Positions 16,838 to 31,147 of a stretch of 64,000 bases of DNA are shown here, piece by piece. Origin of the DNA: Trileptium ribeirensis (taxonomy: Eukaryota > Nematoda > Enoplea > Enoplida > Thoracostomopsidae); contig JASANE010029094.1 in NCBI GenBank assembly GCA_030248225.1, forward strand, positions 1 through 64,000, read 5' to 3'. A program made the translations under genes and the position numbers. Each line of letters opens with the position of its first letter. The first letter of the stretch is position 1. The notes under the pieces were generated by a model, which did not search any database, was not told the origin of the DNA, and saw only the letters and a program-made list of their open reading frames with translations.

Positions 16838-19800
16838 GTAAGCGCGTGTTACGTGGTTGGAATTTGTCGTTGTAGGCTGTAAAATTCTTAAAATACGATA
16901 TTAACAGCAAAGCAGTATTATTGGCGCTTTGTTGCTGTAAGCATCTACGTACTTGTCTAGATATAGATCACGGCAAGAGAGACCTAAATACATTTATCGA
17001 CCTCAGCGGTGTGATCTGTAGTACCGTGATATAATAGCTGAACCCAGAACAATATTTGATTTGGGTATATATTCTGTTGTATCGCCGTGGTTTATAGCCT
17101 TCGATGCTTCGAATGGTCTTCAAATCATTAGCCCCGCATTGTTTTCCTTAACTTCAGTAGGTCTAATGTAAACACTTAACGATGTGCCATGCATATGTGT
17201 GGCGATAAATACGTGTGGCGTCTGATAAAAATAGGAAAACTAGTTAAACTGTGAGGGTAATCTCAGCTTGTGAGGTGTAGAGTCCTAAGACTAAGCTTTT
17301 ACTGATCTTAGCCGCATAACAATCTGACTATCACTGCTTCATCGGAACAATATTCGCGAATTTGACATGCTAAGTTGGCACGGTGCGCGTGCACCGTGGG
17401 GGACTTACAACTTTTGCATTATCACGCATGCTATAGCTGCGACTGAATTATTGTTTTCCACATATGATTTTCTGTCATTCAAAAATGATATACTGACGCT
17501 GACAGAAGGGGTTTATTTTTTGTGGACTTTTTCGACTCCACGAAATCTTCCTGCTTACAGTGAGTTTTTTGTAACCGATGGCTGTAATTTATTGCGCTCT
17601 AAAACCCGTTATTTTTCAGGTGTTTTACTTTTCACGGTTCTACCAAATGTTGCTTTTGTAGAACTTAAAGCGCTTCCACAAATTTCTTGGACGCATTCTA
17701 TCATAAATTCTCAGCTTCAGGCTTCCATCCAATAAGTATATACCGATGATAAACTTCTGCATTATCGATACAGTCATTGGTTAGGGCAATTATTGCTTCT
17801 AACATATACAGACATTTTTATTTACAGATAAATCGGTCATATTGTAAAAATACTTTCGATTTTGATGTATTATTTAAGTAGCTTATTTCACAATATAATG
17901 GCTCCGCACCTGTTCTTTACCCTCTACGTGACATAATTTCATTGAAAATTTTGCCTGGAAGGTATGTTAAGGAATTTCAATCCGTCCTGGGCTATTACAG
18001 TACTTTTAAGTAAACTAAACAAAATGCTGTAGAAGTCTTTACGTTTTTTCACCGGTTGAACAGACTAGAACAGGGCGTGGGATAAAATATAAAATGAGAC
18101 CTAATTTGCCTTTCCAGAAGTACAATGGCTTTATACCTGAAATTCTGGTAGCTATATTTTATTATTACCACGTTGGTGCGGTTTGTTGCTATGTTCTGTT
18201 CGATCCGGTCAATTAAGTTTCGCGCTCTTAGGGAAACGCACACAGCAGCTAAAGCGACACACTTTGTAATGTAGGACACCTTGATAAAACTTTGCTCTAG
18301 TGTTCTAGTGTGCGTTGCTATCAATTAAGAGTTTGAGTCTTCTCTGCAGCTGTATTTTTGCAGTTTTTGTAGTTTTTTGTTTCAGCAAATAAATGCTGCT
18401 CTTAATTTATAATAATATTACCAGACTAATACAGTACTAATGACAAGTAGATTGAAAACCTTGTTATCTTGTTTGATAGAGTTGATAAATGCTTAATTTA
18501 TATATTCATATGCGGCGTTCAATGCCCCCACATTTTGAACCTGTGTACCCCACCCCACACAGTGTTAGGCACACAATCGACAACAGGTTGTTTAGACACC
18601 CCATGTTATTTATAAAAACTTTCAATGGTAGTTATCTATCTGGTGTTATCATTTCCTGACGGTGTCAAAGACAACGTGTCTTTGTTGTAGTTTTATTGAG
18701 GGTATACAATTTTGTCATGACGCCAATATCAATATGTTCAAAAATATTAATAATACTAAATAATACACCGGATTAGCTACACGGTACCTATTATTGTTAA
18801 TACACGAAAACGTGGTAGCTAAGGATATATGCAACACCGCAAATAAAATATGTAGTAGATAGGGCTCTCGGAAACGGATTTACGGTGACGGTATGACCCT
18901 GATTGATATGATATGGTCGCGAAAACAGGAAAACAAAAGATTCTAGCGTTATAACGTGATCGCTGCAAAAGTCGACTGTATGTTGCTTCAAAAATATTAA
19001 CGAACAGAACTATAGCAGCTCAGATCACAATATAACCGGCTTCATGTTGAAATATCACCCAGAATTACTATTCTTCAAAAGCATTAATTACCGGTACACT
19101 TAAAATATTTTATAGGGGTTTTGTCACCAGTTTCGTCATTCATCAAAAACATTTTCAGTGAGCTTTTGAAAACGGAACCCTTTGCTTGAAATGAGGGTTT
19201 TCAAATTTCGTCTAGTTGACATAAAACACATTTACTGTCAGGTTTGCCCAGTAGAACGTAAGGTTAAAAATGGTCAAAATTCAATTCAATTTATTCAACG
19301 ACAAAAGGTAGAGTATATAGTTTATAAATCTTCTCATTAACTGTGCTAATATGGCCTTTATTGATGATAAAACAAGTCTTAAAGAAATTTCATCATAATG
19401 TACCAATTTTTAGTATAACAATAATCAAATTATCAGGTTTTTGGGTCAGTTGCAGCAGTTTACAGGCGGAAACAAAACATTATTACCAACGGAAAATATG
19501 CTAAATGAGAAGATTTTTATCGAGTCGCACGAACCAAGTGGGAGGGGCATCTGTTTTGTAAAGGAAGTACTAAAAAAGTCAGCCCTTACTTCACAACTTC
19601 AGGGATACAGCAATAAATGGTTATTCTGTATTTATGAAATATCCTATAATACTTTTGAACTTGGTGAACGGAAGATAAACGTATCAATAATATGGCGTCG
19701 TTGACACACTGGCAACATTAACGCTTTGTATAATTCTTAAACTATAGCGTTGTTAAATACATGTTCCGTAGCCCATATTCCACCATGCTCTGCATATACC

Positions 19801-20101
19801 GTCATAGATTAGCAAAACGGTGCAAAAATTACGGAAAAACAACGGTTCCACGAAGGATCTAGTTATCGGAAAATAAACGGCGTGTCACACTTCATCTTGC
19901 GTAAATCTCTATGAGAAATTCGGAAAGCAACCACCACCACCATGCAATGCGAGTGTATATTATTCATTAAGCACATGGCTGTGCTGAATTTTCGAAATAT
20001 CCGCTAATACGTCGTAGATTGCCGAAGAGAACCCACATGCTCTTGGTAGATGTTGATGATTCAGGTGCATTATTTTAATCTAATAATAGTTATTATTTCA
20101 G
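16838..20101 (+). other. Intron 2 of the RGS gene
   Basis: GT-AG, phase 0. It carries a MITE (18511-19044). A 122-codon reading frame at 17367-17735 has no coding signature that I trust. Confidence 0.7.
18511..19044. mobile_element. MITE, copy related to 38407-38897
   Basis: The left end TGCGGCGTTC and the following segment (GAACCTGTGTA, ACACAGTGTTAGGCACACA) align with the element at 38407. The interior has GGTGTCAAAGACA and a diverged ACCGTAAATAAAATATGTAGTAG-type right half. The right end is approximate. Confidence 0.5.
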
Positions 20102-20193
20102 GTACGACGCCACGCGCAGACACGTTCGACAGAGCGTAAATCTCATCAACAGCCGAAGTCAGCCTCAACAGTCAAAGTGAAGAAGAATTCAAT
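20102..20193 (+). CDS. RGS3-like gene, coding exon 3
   Basis: Acceptor TTATTATTTCAG ends at 20101 and donor AAT|GTAAGTC begins at 20194. The exon gives 30 codons plus two bases (phase 2), encoding a very basic linker (RRHAQTRSTERKSHQQ, then a Lys-rich end). Both flanking phases match: exon 2 ends in phase 0, and exon 4 supplies the single base needed. Further exons in the following 20-kb intron cannot be excluded. Confidence 0.7.
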
Positions 20194-20473
20194 GTAAGTC
20201 AATAACAGTCAGTTAAATATGATATAATATGTACGAAAAGCCTGAAATAAGTTCGCTTTAAACTTTTGGTTATTTGTAGTGTGGCTTGGTACCGTAATTT
20301 GTCATATTAATAGTCATTCAGAAAACAGCTTTGCTATAACCAGAACCACAAATGAAGTCCCGATCGTCAGTGGCCTAAATAACTTCTCTTCACGTTCGTT
20401 CTGCTTTGCCACAAGTTGAAACATTAATTAAAATAATAAACTAATACAGTAAAAAATCAGTAAATTATATTGT

Positions 20474-21572
20474 TTCCTCATCGTCGAATTAAATCTAGTT
20501 TTTTTGCAACCTAGGTAAAAAAATTGAGCAGCAACTGGGCGCGATTCCTAGTTGGCTTTGCATCGTCGGATTAAATCTGAATTTTTTTAGACTTAAATAT
20601 AAAGATTGAATAGCGACTGAGTGCGATTTCTAGTTGGCTTTGAATCGTCGAATTATCTCTACGTTTTTCCGACTGAAGTAAAAAATTGAGGAACAACTGA
20701 GTGCGAATTTTAGTTGGCTTTGCATCGTCGAATTATATCTATGTTTTTACGACTTAAGTAAAAAATTGAGCAGCAACTCAGTGTGATTTCTAGTTGGATT
20801 TTCATTGTCGAATTAAATCTACGTTTTTGCGACTTAAGTAAAAAATTTAGCAGAAACTAAGTGCGACTTTTAGTTGGTTAGCATCGTCGAATTAGATCTA
20901 CGTTTTTGCGACTTAAATAAAACAAAATTGAGCAGTAACTGAATGCGATTTCTAGTTGGCTTTGCATCGTCGAATTATACCTGAGTTTTTCCGACTTAAG
21001 TAAAAAATTGAGAAGCAATTCAGTGCGATTTTTAGTAGGCTTTGCATCGTCGAATTAGATCTATGTTTTTGCGACTTAAATAAAAAAATTGTTTGTAACT
21101 GAGCGCGATTACTAGTTGGCTTTGCATCGTCGTATTAAATCTACATTTATTTGCGACTTAAGTACAAAAATGGGCAGCAATTCAATGCTAATTTTAGTTG
21201 ACTTTGCATCGTCGAATTAGATCTACGTTTTTGCGACTTAAATAAAATTTTTTTTTGCAACTGAGCGCGATTATTAGTTGGCTTTGCATTGTCGTATTAA
21301 ATCTACGTTTATTTGCAACTTAAGTAAAAAATGAGCAGCAACTGAGTGTGAGTTCTAGTTGGCTTTGTATCGTCGAATTAAATCTACAGTTTTTCGAAAA
21401 CATTGAGCAGCAACTGAGTGCTAATTTTGGTTGGCTTTTCATCGTCGAATTAAATTAACGTTTTTTGCGAATTAACTAAAAATATTGAACATCAACTGAG
21501 TGCGATTACTAGGTGGCTTTGCTTCGTCGAATCACATCGACATTATTCTACTTAAATAAAAAATTAGCAGCA
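20474..21572. repeat. Tandem array, about 80-bp unit, 14 copies
   Basis: Fourteen copies of a unit centred on GCATCGTCGAATTAAATCTACG, followed by TTTTTGCGACTTAAGTAAAAAATTGAGCAGCAACTGAG-type sequence, are spaced 80-84 bp. From about 20880 two unit variants alternate (TCGAATTAGATC and TCGTATTAAATC), producing a 162-bp dimeric period. It lies about 280 bp after exon 3. Confidence 0.9.
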
Positions 21573-23747
21573 ATCGACGACGAATTCATTTGCCGAACCC
21601 CTTTCGCAGCTATTTGGTCCATGAAACCCACAGATGCTACCTGTATTTACCTTATGGACTCGACCACGTCCGCCGTGACAAATTACCTATCCATAAATAA
21701 ATCGGTTCGCTTAGCCATCATAACATAGAGATAATTCTTAACCCAATAATTTATACACTTAACTAAAACACAAAAATCAATAAATTGCTTACGTAACATT
21801 ACATTGAGGTAATTTTGAACCCAGTAACCATGAGACTTATCTACGACACGCGAATAGTACCACTTGAGGCTGTATCTTTAGTGGCGCCATTTAATGACGT
21901 GCCAAATGCGTGGTTTAATTGCACTTCCTTAACTCCTGCGTGGTTTTAGCTTTAGTTCGTATTTTTATCTTTAAAACATATTTTTTTCACATTAGTCACT
22001 CAACTTTTGTGTTTGGTTCTCTTTTTTATATTTAATTGCCTGCTGTTGCGTGAAACAATGAAGTGAAACAGCGACATTAAAGAACTATTAAGATTTTATA
22101 AGTATATAAGCATTTTCTTGACTATATGGCTTGAACAATTTGGATTTAGATAAATTACAATTTAGCAGTCATATAACTTTATGGGAGCATACAAGGGAGA
22201 GCTGGAGTTAAGAACCTGAAATTTTTCAACCATTCGGCTTGTCAGCGGATATAAAAAATTTATGTAAAAGACGGACAACGAATGAAAAACCGGCTACACA
22301 TAGTGTTGTTGTCAGGCCCGTTTGATAAATTTATTAGCAGAGCATACAACGGAGGTCCGAAGTTAAGAACCTGAAACCTTCGAACGTTCCACTTGGCGGC
22401 GGATATTAAAAAATTATGTAAAAGACGGATAACGAACAAAAATCGGCCAGACGTAGAGTTGCTATCAGGCCCGTTTGCACAATATAGCCGCTTGATCTAC
22501 GTTTTCGTTGAGTCGGACAGCAAATTCGTTTGTTATAATCGAAAATATATGTGAATCTGTTTCGAACGAATAATTTATCTTATTGATTTGTCCGCAATAA
22601 GCTTAATAATCATATCAAAGTTAAAGATATGTTAATATATTTCCAGACTTATTGTAAGGCAACAAGAAATTCAAAAACTTTGAAAGGTTTCTTTACGTCC
22701 AAGTGCTAAAAAAACTTGTGTTATTTGTGATGGAAACATAAATTTTCAATAAGTCTTCAAAATTCCTATAGTAACGGTGTCATGAAATATGGACATCCTC
22801 ATTTGCTAAAAAAATTTCGGAGAGTTTATACTTTAACATTATTTTCTCAAAAGCAGGATAATTCGAATTTTGTCTTTGAGACATTAAATAGCGCACTGCC
22901 TGGTTCGTTTGTTCATCTGTTTGATTTTTAATTTCAAGATTGTCAAAACTCAATTTCTTTTTTTCAACGCCAAAAGTTAATCTGTTAATGAATCGCTTCA
23001 ACAAATATAGCTTTACCTTAATAGACGTTAAATGCGAATTTTAATCAAAGTTTCAGATAAATTATATATTTTATTTTATTAGTACACTATTAGTATTACA
23101 CAACGTTCAGCGTCTAGTTATCAAATTTTCAATAACTGAGACTGAGCAAAGGAAACAATCCGTACACAATGATATTTCATAGTTGGTGAACTAAATAACA
23201 TTCAAGCTTTGTGTGTAATGCTTAAAGTGAACATTGCAGAGTACAACACACATATCTATCCTGCTGTGCTCTAAACATAGTGCCATGCAAGTTAGCAAAA
23301 CGTTTCCAAAATTCTGCTAATCCAAGTTTCCCAACCCAAGTTAACATCCAGTCCTTCGTGCGTGTATTCGTAGTCGTTGTAACCTTTCTGGCATTTCATT
23401 TCCTTTGATAAAATTGCGCACGGTGATTTCAAAGGATAGTTGGCCAGTTGAAATCGCGTGATTGCACATTTATTATCAGAATAATATATTACCAGCTATG
23501 AGGTTAATCCATTGGCAAAGCAAGATTTAAGCCTGAAACCAATTATGCTAATAGTTTTACACTTCGATGAATCTGCTAAAGGCTAATTTTGCATCAGGTT
23601 CTAGGCATAAATTTAAATTAGTAGCGTAGATGGTGAGGAATAAACTGTAAACTTGGATTTTGTACGGCAATTTGACGATTAAAATTCAATGTCGATTTTT
23701 CTGTGCAAAGTAGGATTTGGTAACAAATGGTTCAATAGTTAAAAGTC

Positions 23748-24214
23748 CACGATAGATTCTTACACAAAAAGTGTGACACTCATGTCATACTACGTTATGT
23801 ATACTTTGCTGGATGACGCGGTAGACTTTTGCGTCATTTAACCTTCTTCCCTACATTCCTCCTCTCGCTACTACTTTTCTTCTGTACGCACCAACTTTCG
23901 TTCTCTCCCTTTCCTAACTTTTATCCAGTCTACCAACTGTTGTCATTTCAGAAACAAAAATTTTATAATTTTTTTTCTAAAATATTTTAAATAAATTTTT
24001 TCTTACTGGAACAAATGTTTGCAAGACAAACAAAAGTTGTGCTGGGACACCGAACGAAAGTTGCAGTAGGTGTGCGGGAACATAAGAGGCAGGACGAAAA
24101 TGGGCAAATCCTCTAAAGTTGAGACAAATTACCCAAAAATTTAGCACGTCATCGCGCGGAACGTATAACGTAGTGTGACACGAGCGCCACGCTCTTCTTC
24201 AAGAGTCTATCGTA
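23748..24214. mobile_element. MITE with long terminal inverted repeats
   Basis: The left end CGATAGATTCTT...GTCATACTACGTTATG and right end CATAACGTAGTGTGACACGAGCG...AAGAGTCTATCG are inverted copies over about 70 bp. The 465-bp element has a T-rich centre and no coding capacity. Confidence 0.65.
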
Positions 24215-24639
24215 GGCTTTTGTTAATATATGTAAACAATTACATAGTAATTTGATTTGTATTTTTAATATTTTAAATAATTATCTTCGTTTGGATTCAG
24301 TTTCGTTATAATTTGGATTTAGAGCGAAATGTGTATTTTGCAAATATTGCTTTCATTAAAGGTTCAATGCAACTTTCACTTTAATTCGATAATGATAGAA
24401 TTTTGTAACTCTTATATTCATTACATTTCGTCATAGATCAAAATTTTGTAGCTAGTATTTGAAGTGAATTTTATTGTAGTTATGTATTGCGGTCACATAC
24501 TCCCTGAAAATGTTAGTAACAGTTTTTGAGAATATAAAACTGACTCAATCGCTGACATTAACATGTTTCGTCTTAAGAATCATATTTTTGTACTGTTTTC
24601 TCTTGCATACTTAAAACTAGATGTCACGCGGAGGCTATT

Positions 24640-25190
24640 CGGATGGCAGGTTTTAGTTGATTTTACTGCGATAGATTATGGGCAAATAAAATTAAAATGA
24701 ACCTACCAACCATCCTGCATTCCTACGATTTCGCATAAAATCTTTTTGGTCAATTGATATTCGGCATAAAACTGTTCGCGAGCACCACTGCTCTGCGACT
24801 GAAATCTAACCCTTTTGCGTTCACAAATATTCCAGTAAAATTATCGAAATATTTGGAAACGAAAAATTGTTAAATTTTAATTAAGCGGGTTTTGTTAGCG
24901 AACACCAAGACCTTAGCTATAAAATCGATTTGTTTGTGACGTCACTTTGTATTAAATTTGCTTGCGAACGCTGTATATTTCACATAAAATCGTAATAGGC
25001 ATTAGCGAAGTGAATTTATGCGAAATTAAAATCTCAAAAATTCTGTCCGAGAACAATGTTTAATTTCTGGCACTTGGATTTGATTTTGCTAATTTTCGAT
25101 TAGCGAAAGACCAATTGAAATTCAGCATTTTTTCCCAACACGAGTTCGTCATTCGACATCTGCTTTTACAAAATAGGATAGTTGGTGGTG
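24640..25190. repeat. Interspersed repeat, related to 58760-59670
   Basis: It shares TAATTTCTGGCA-type and GACAAAATAGGATG-type segments, in the same order, with sequence near 59520-59660. An internal inverted pair (GGATGGCAGG and CCTACCAACCATCC) lies at the left. Confidence 0.45.
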
Positions 25191-28100
25191 TCACCTAATG
25201 TTTATTAACACTTTTATACTAAAAGCAATGATAAACTAGTGGACATTGATGATGTCACGCTGCATCATGTATCTAACTTAATGATTATGCATTTTAAATT
25301 TATTAGCCATACCCGATCAGTTATAAAAACATTATATTTTGTAATAATATGGGTCTCTTACGTCACATGCCTGCAGCAAGTAAATCGCCAATTTTCAAGA
25401 AACCCCGTTGATTTTGGTGTCATTTAGATCCAACTCGTCGAGGCGATCAAAATCTTTATCGGGACTATATTTATGACATTTTTTCGATTTTGGCTAGCCT
25501 TGGTACCCAAAAATTTTTCTTGGTAAATGTGTAATTTTAAACACCATTCGAACAGAGTTGCCAAACTAAGTCGAATGATTTCAAAATCTTTTGAAATCGT
25601 GGTTGAACGAGTTATGGCTTAGGAGTTCACTAAAATAAATCGTAACTGCTTAACCTTAGCCGATTCTCTTACAATATGGCTACAAACAATAATTGCAAAA
25701 AAACCGGTCACATATTAGCCTGAAACATATTTTTTGACCACTCGGTCAGAACACTCGAACATATATGAATAATATTTTAATTGGAGATACGTAACTTTAA
25801 ACGCACCCAATAGTAAAACATTAAGCCCACTTGATCGGTTGTACAATTATTATAAAATTGTAATAGCAGTTCATGAATTACTTAGTCTACAACGTAAATA
25901 TTGTAAAAACAACTAGCGATGTGACGTTTTTGATAATTTTTGTTAAAACATCGAACTTTGGATATTTGATTTTATACATTTGACGGTATATCTTATTTAA
26001 TGCAGTGTCTATCATGATCGATGTATAATTTGCTCGTGACGCCTACGCTTGACTAAAACAAAACGCAGTTTGGCAGCATCTTTACGTTTGAGTTGAGAAA
26101 TTACAGAGTTAAAATATGCATTTTTGCCGAATTAATATCTACGATTACCAAAGGTAAACCCACCGGTAACAATCGTTAAACTCCAATTATCACTATAGAG
26201 AGTCATTATTAACAATGTTTTATATTCGAAATAATTTATTCATTTAGCATAAAGTCACTCATCAATATCGGTTTGATCATATTAATGATTCATCACCTTT
26301 ATCAACAGTGCATTAGGGATGTCAACAGGCATAATGCACTCTTGCCTTTATTAATAGTTTTATGGTGATTTTTGTAAATTTGCATTATTTAGTAGCCCAA
26401 TTCTCAGCGGCTATCTGCTAAAGTTTAATCTTAACTCACTCTAATATTTTGAGTTAAACCGCTGATTTAGTAATCTGAAAATATTTCTCATCGTATTTGC
26501 GATGAAATTCTAGCCGCATATATAAAATATATTGGTATCATGATCGTTATATTTTCTTGGGAAACTCTTAATTCAATCGATAAGTACACAAAAAGCGCAT
26601 TATACATTATGATAATACAATATAAATTTATTCAGTTCTGTTATTGCAGATACGATACTTTAGATTTACTACAATCTCTGCTTCCGAAAATTAGAACGAA
26701 CCGATAAGGAGAATTTATTAATTAAACATCGTTCGCACAACATGCTTTTAACGTTCACAGAACGACAGAACACTACCACGCATTGTTATATAACTAGGAA
26801 AATCGTCAGTTCAGTTACCTCAAAGAAATATTTCTATCACGTAATAAATTATTTTTGTCAGTCGTAGGAGAAACAGTATCGTAAAATTCTCAGCAATTTA
26901 TCTGTTGTTTATCTATTACGTCATTGTAGACGAAGGGAATACGTGTTTGTGTTTCTTCAATTGTGCCAAATTTTTGTTTGAAGTTCTTTTTATGCCGCAG
27001 AAAAAGTCATCAACTAGCTGCGAAATGTTGCTGAGTAAAAACCACGCATCTGTCAATCATCAATAAGAGACCTCAGATATATATGGCTTTACATATGTAT
27101 CATAGATATCGAAAGTTTGTCGGCTTAGGTAGAGTGGTTAATGGTTGCCTTATGAGAGGTAGGGGTGGTGAGCGGCGACTGCGAAGAGGGTGTTGATTTA
27201 TTGCTACCACCCTAACTACTCATAATTATCTATGATTTGTTCTAATTTGCATATTTTTACTCATAATTGCTACAATTTAAAAATGGTCACAGAATTAATT
27301 ATCTGCGTATTAATTTTCAACAAAACTATAATGTTTGTTACCAAATAGCGCCACCTTGCTTGATATTATGTAATTAACGAAAACTAATCCAGTCACATTT
27401 CATGTCGTACAAATATATTCGTTCTTGCCCAATAGCCGGCATTAGCTGCTGTGAAAACTGATGACAGCCTAAGTTTATACACTTTTTCGGCCACAGCAAA
27501 CGGTTCATTATTTGGAAATATTTATATCACTGTTTTATGAAACTAAGCAAAAAAGAAGTATTTTTATGAGGTCTTTAGTGTAGTGTTGTTTTTAATCCGT
27601 TATGTATAACATTTTGATTATTGCTTTAATGATTTGGTTGTTATTTGGAAATTTTGTCCACACCATAATGTCTAAATGCAATGCAATGCGAAAGAATATT
27701 CTATACTGATTATTTTCTGATAGCTTAGTAATGAGGCGGTATAGTTGCTTCGAAATCTTAAGCTTTTTGTAGCAAACTAGCAAGTGCCCGTGGATTTCGG
27801 CATTTGGCGTAAAGGCGGTGGTAAACAGAGAATTTTATAGAATCATAAACGATCTTATATACACAAGTTTATTATGTATAAATAGGGAATTGCTGGCACT
27901 CAATGGCCAGCAAAATGTTGCCTCGCATGAACGAGGCAAAATACATATTTTTTTCGCAAAAACACACAAAAGAATTTAAAAACAGAATGGTTTATGGAAG
28001 AACTAATTGCTCGATTGTATCTGGCTTTTCTTATATTCGACACATGACTGACCAGTAACCAGGACAGCAAATAACTTTGTCTTAATACACCAAGATTTCT

Positions 28101-28493
28101 CATGATATTTTCTGGGATTGCCATCAGCTGAATCCTCGTACTTTATATTACTAACCTTTGCTTAGGATGTTAAACTATGGTACTTCGGAAGGCGCATGAC
28201 GTCATAAAGTTATTGTTTTCAAATTTTAGCCAGATGCTATATGATTATACAATGATGAGTGTACAATCATGATTATATAACGAGCAATATCATTATTGGA
28301 AAATTGGGTTAAATTATAACGGCCATTGATTGCGACTGCTGGATCGTTTCATGTTCAGTTTTAAGATAAATTTATTTAACTTTGGTTCTAAAACTTATAA
28401 AATATAGTTTTGAATAAAAACCCGACATAAACTGAGACTATATTTTGTTTGCACGGTCACTAACTAGCAAAAGCTAATAAATCACACAGTGCT

Positions 28494-28825
28494 TACAAAA
28501 TCAAATTTTCTAACGTATTGTGTAGGTTTATTGGATATTAATCCAACCTAGCAAAATAATCGTATGCTGACGAGTGTTTTTTAAAGCTCCTGGCTTTCAG
28601 CTAGGGGTACCTGTGCGAAATCTGCCACAAACGTCGTGATTCGGGGTCGCACAATATTTTCAAAATCAAATTTTCTAACATATTGAGTAGTTTTATTGCG
28701 TTTGGATTATTGTTAATTAATCCAACCTAGCAATATAATCGTATGTCTATGCATGTTTTTTAAAGCTCCTGGCTTTCAGCTAGAGTTCTCTGTATGAAAT
28801 TATGCTGTAACGTCGTGATTTGGAT
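28494..28825. repeat. Two tandem copies of a roughly 170-bp unit
   Basis: Both copies contain AAAATCAAATTTTCTAAC, TTAATCCAACCTAGCAA and TTTTTAAAGCTCCTGGCTTTCAGCTAG in order, with about 10% divergence. Confidence 0.8.
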
Positions 28826-31090
28826 CGGTGTATGTGTTTGAACTTGGAAATATGGAACCTGAGGTCCAGATTTATGAAAAATAAACCCGCGGGACTTTAA
28901 GCACTGTGGTCATCGGCAGTAATGATCGTTTCACGCGTTTCCCAAAACAATATATATTTACGAAGTATATTTATTTTGATACAGCTTTTGCATGTACTTT
29001 AATATGTTGGATCACAATTTCTCGTATATAGTTGGAGTTCGCTGAGTATCTGTCCGCGCTTAGGCATAAGGTGATGGTTTTTGAAGGACTAAGCTGCTGT
29101 TCTAAGGCCATATTTATTTATCGATTTGAATTCGGTTGTTTGCGTGAAGGATTTAAAGTTTTAAAATTTTCTCGAGTCAGACATGAGACATACTACTTGA
29201 GGTACATTATATGATTTAACCTGTCTAGAATTCCATTAAATACTTCACTGATTATTTTGACAATAACGTTTGTCATAAAAATACTTCGAATAATACATGT
29301 GGCACATAATGGCAATTGTAATGTTGAGATAAATATGTTTGTTGTTTATATTTTAATGGTCATCACACGTTGTAACTCTTATTAACCCTTATATCCATTA
29401 TGCGCTCCGTTTAGACATATGTAATACTTGAGGCTTGACTTGCTGTACATTCAGAGATTTATGCATATTGTAGTAAAATTTTGATCGTGTTTAGATGGAA
29501 CAACTGGAAATCCAAATTTTCTAAAGTACCACGAGCGGATCTTCATCTAACTTGTGACACGGTTATAGCACAGTTTGCATCGTATATGATATTTTATAAA
29601 TTATATATCTGCACATAACGCCATGGGAAAAGACCTATTGAAAACAATCTGGGGAATAACATTACCTAAGATTATTTTAGTAATTGCTAACGCTAAAAAG
29701 ACTAAAACGGTAGGCAAAATGTCTATGTTTAGAGTAAAAGTGGGGAGATTCAGTCGTAGAGTCTAGAAAATAGCGGTCTATACCATACCCCTTAGCCAGA
29801 GCAACTAGGGCAAGATAAATTTCAAGCTGCGATGGGAGGCCTCAAATTTGATTATAAGAATAAAAAAACAAATTTGAAATTTATTCCCCATCACAGCAGG
29901 AGAGGCTTATGCTGGAGCAATATATTGAGCCCCGCTTGGCTCCATCTTCTTTCCTTAATTACGAGACTTTATGCCGTCTCCTTGTCCGCATTTTATATAC
30001 GACGGCAATGCATGATAATACTATCACACAGATTTTAACTTTCAGAACTGACCGAGATATCTATGCCTAAATATCATCAAAAAATCTTTATTACGATAAT
30101 TATATTAATATTTTATGAGCACTGTTATCTAATTTATTTGAAAAAAATGTTCCCTGTGCAACTAAGCATGTTTGAAATTTGATATTTCTGACTTTATATC
30201 GTTCGATGTGTACTGTTTATTGCAACGGGACAAGTATAAATAAATATGAGTATGATCACATTACTATATAATCGAGAAAGACATAATGGAGAGGTTTGGG
30301 TTTTATATTCATTTGATCACAAGCATTCTTCAAAATACGGTTGGCTGGCCGGCACCGTAGCCAAAGTACACGGTCCGTGTAGTTGCTGGCAGGCTTATAT
30401 AGTTGGATTTTCCAAAAAAAAATGGCCACATAAATGAATAGACGTAGAGTGCTTCTTACTACAATAAGAGCTTTTCTTTCAAAGAGTGATGCAGCAGGAC
30501 ATATTCATATATTTATTATATACATTTATTTATTTTTGAATTTATTTACATACTTATTTATGCACATATATTTATTTTTCTCATCGACGATTATTGTACT
30601 CGTCCATTATATTATATTCTTGAGCTGTGCCAATAAAAGGTCCACTTGAATTTGCATGCAAGAGCGCACAATTAGTCTAAAAATGCATCGCTGGAACACA
30701 CTGTACCACTTTATTATTATAATTCTTTCTGATAACGTTTTTTCATGAAACTATTATGTTGTGCCCTTAGTACCATTTATTTTCAGTACTTGTATTAAAA
30801 TAAAATAACCAAATTTATAAGCATTAAATCATAAACATTGTTGAGATTTCAGATATTGATAAGCTTCCGGTGTTTAACTTATTCTAATAGACGAATCGCA
30901 GTTTTGGTTGTGGCGCTATCTTTTCAACTTAACATACATTTACACCTCTCCTTCATAAATTGATGTGTATTTTTTACAGTCTTGAACATACGTTTGCCAC
31001 CACGACGGACTGCATTTGAATCGTTTGGCTGAAAGCGTCTTACGCTAATACCTACGCTATTTAAGAGTTATTACTCGATCGGTTTTTCAG

Positions 31091-31147
31091 GGAACCTCCC
31101 AAAGCAAGCGCGTAACGACGCACATGCAAACGCACGCCACACCATAA
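31091..31147 (+). other. Weak candidate alternative terminal exon of the RGS gene
   Basis: A good acceptor (GATCGGTTTTTCAG) precedes 18 codons and a TAA in phase 0, which would fit splicing from exon 2. The peptide (GTSQSKRVTTHMQTHATP) is basic like exon 3. Use of this exon would give a protein without the RGS domain. Chance is quite possible. Confidence 0.2.

Noticed and set aside
17367..17735. 122-codon plus-strand frame in intron 2
   Set aside because: It has no domain, no codon signature and no supporting splice sites; it is probably chance.
20474..21572. Regularly spaced repeats considered as a CRISPR-like array
   Set aside because: This is eukaryotic DNA, and whole 80-bp units are repeated with no unique spacers, so it is a satellite.
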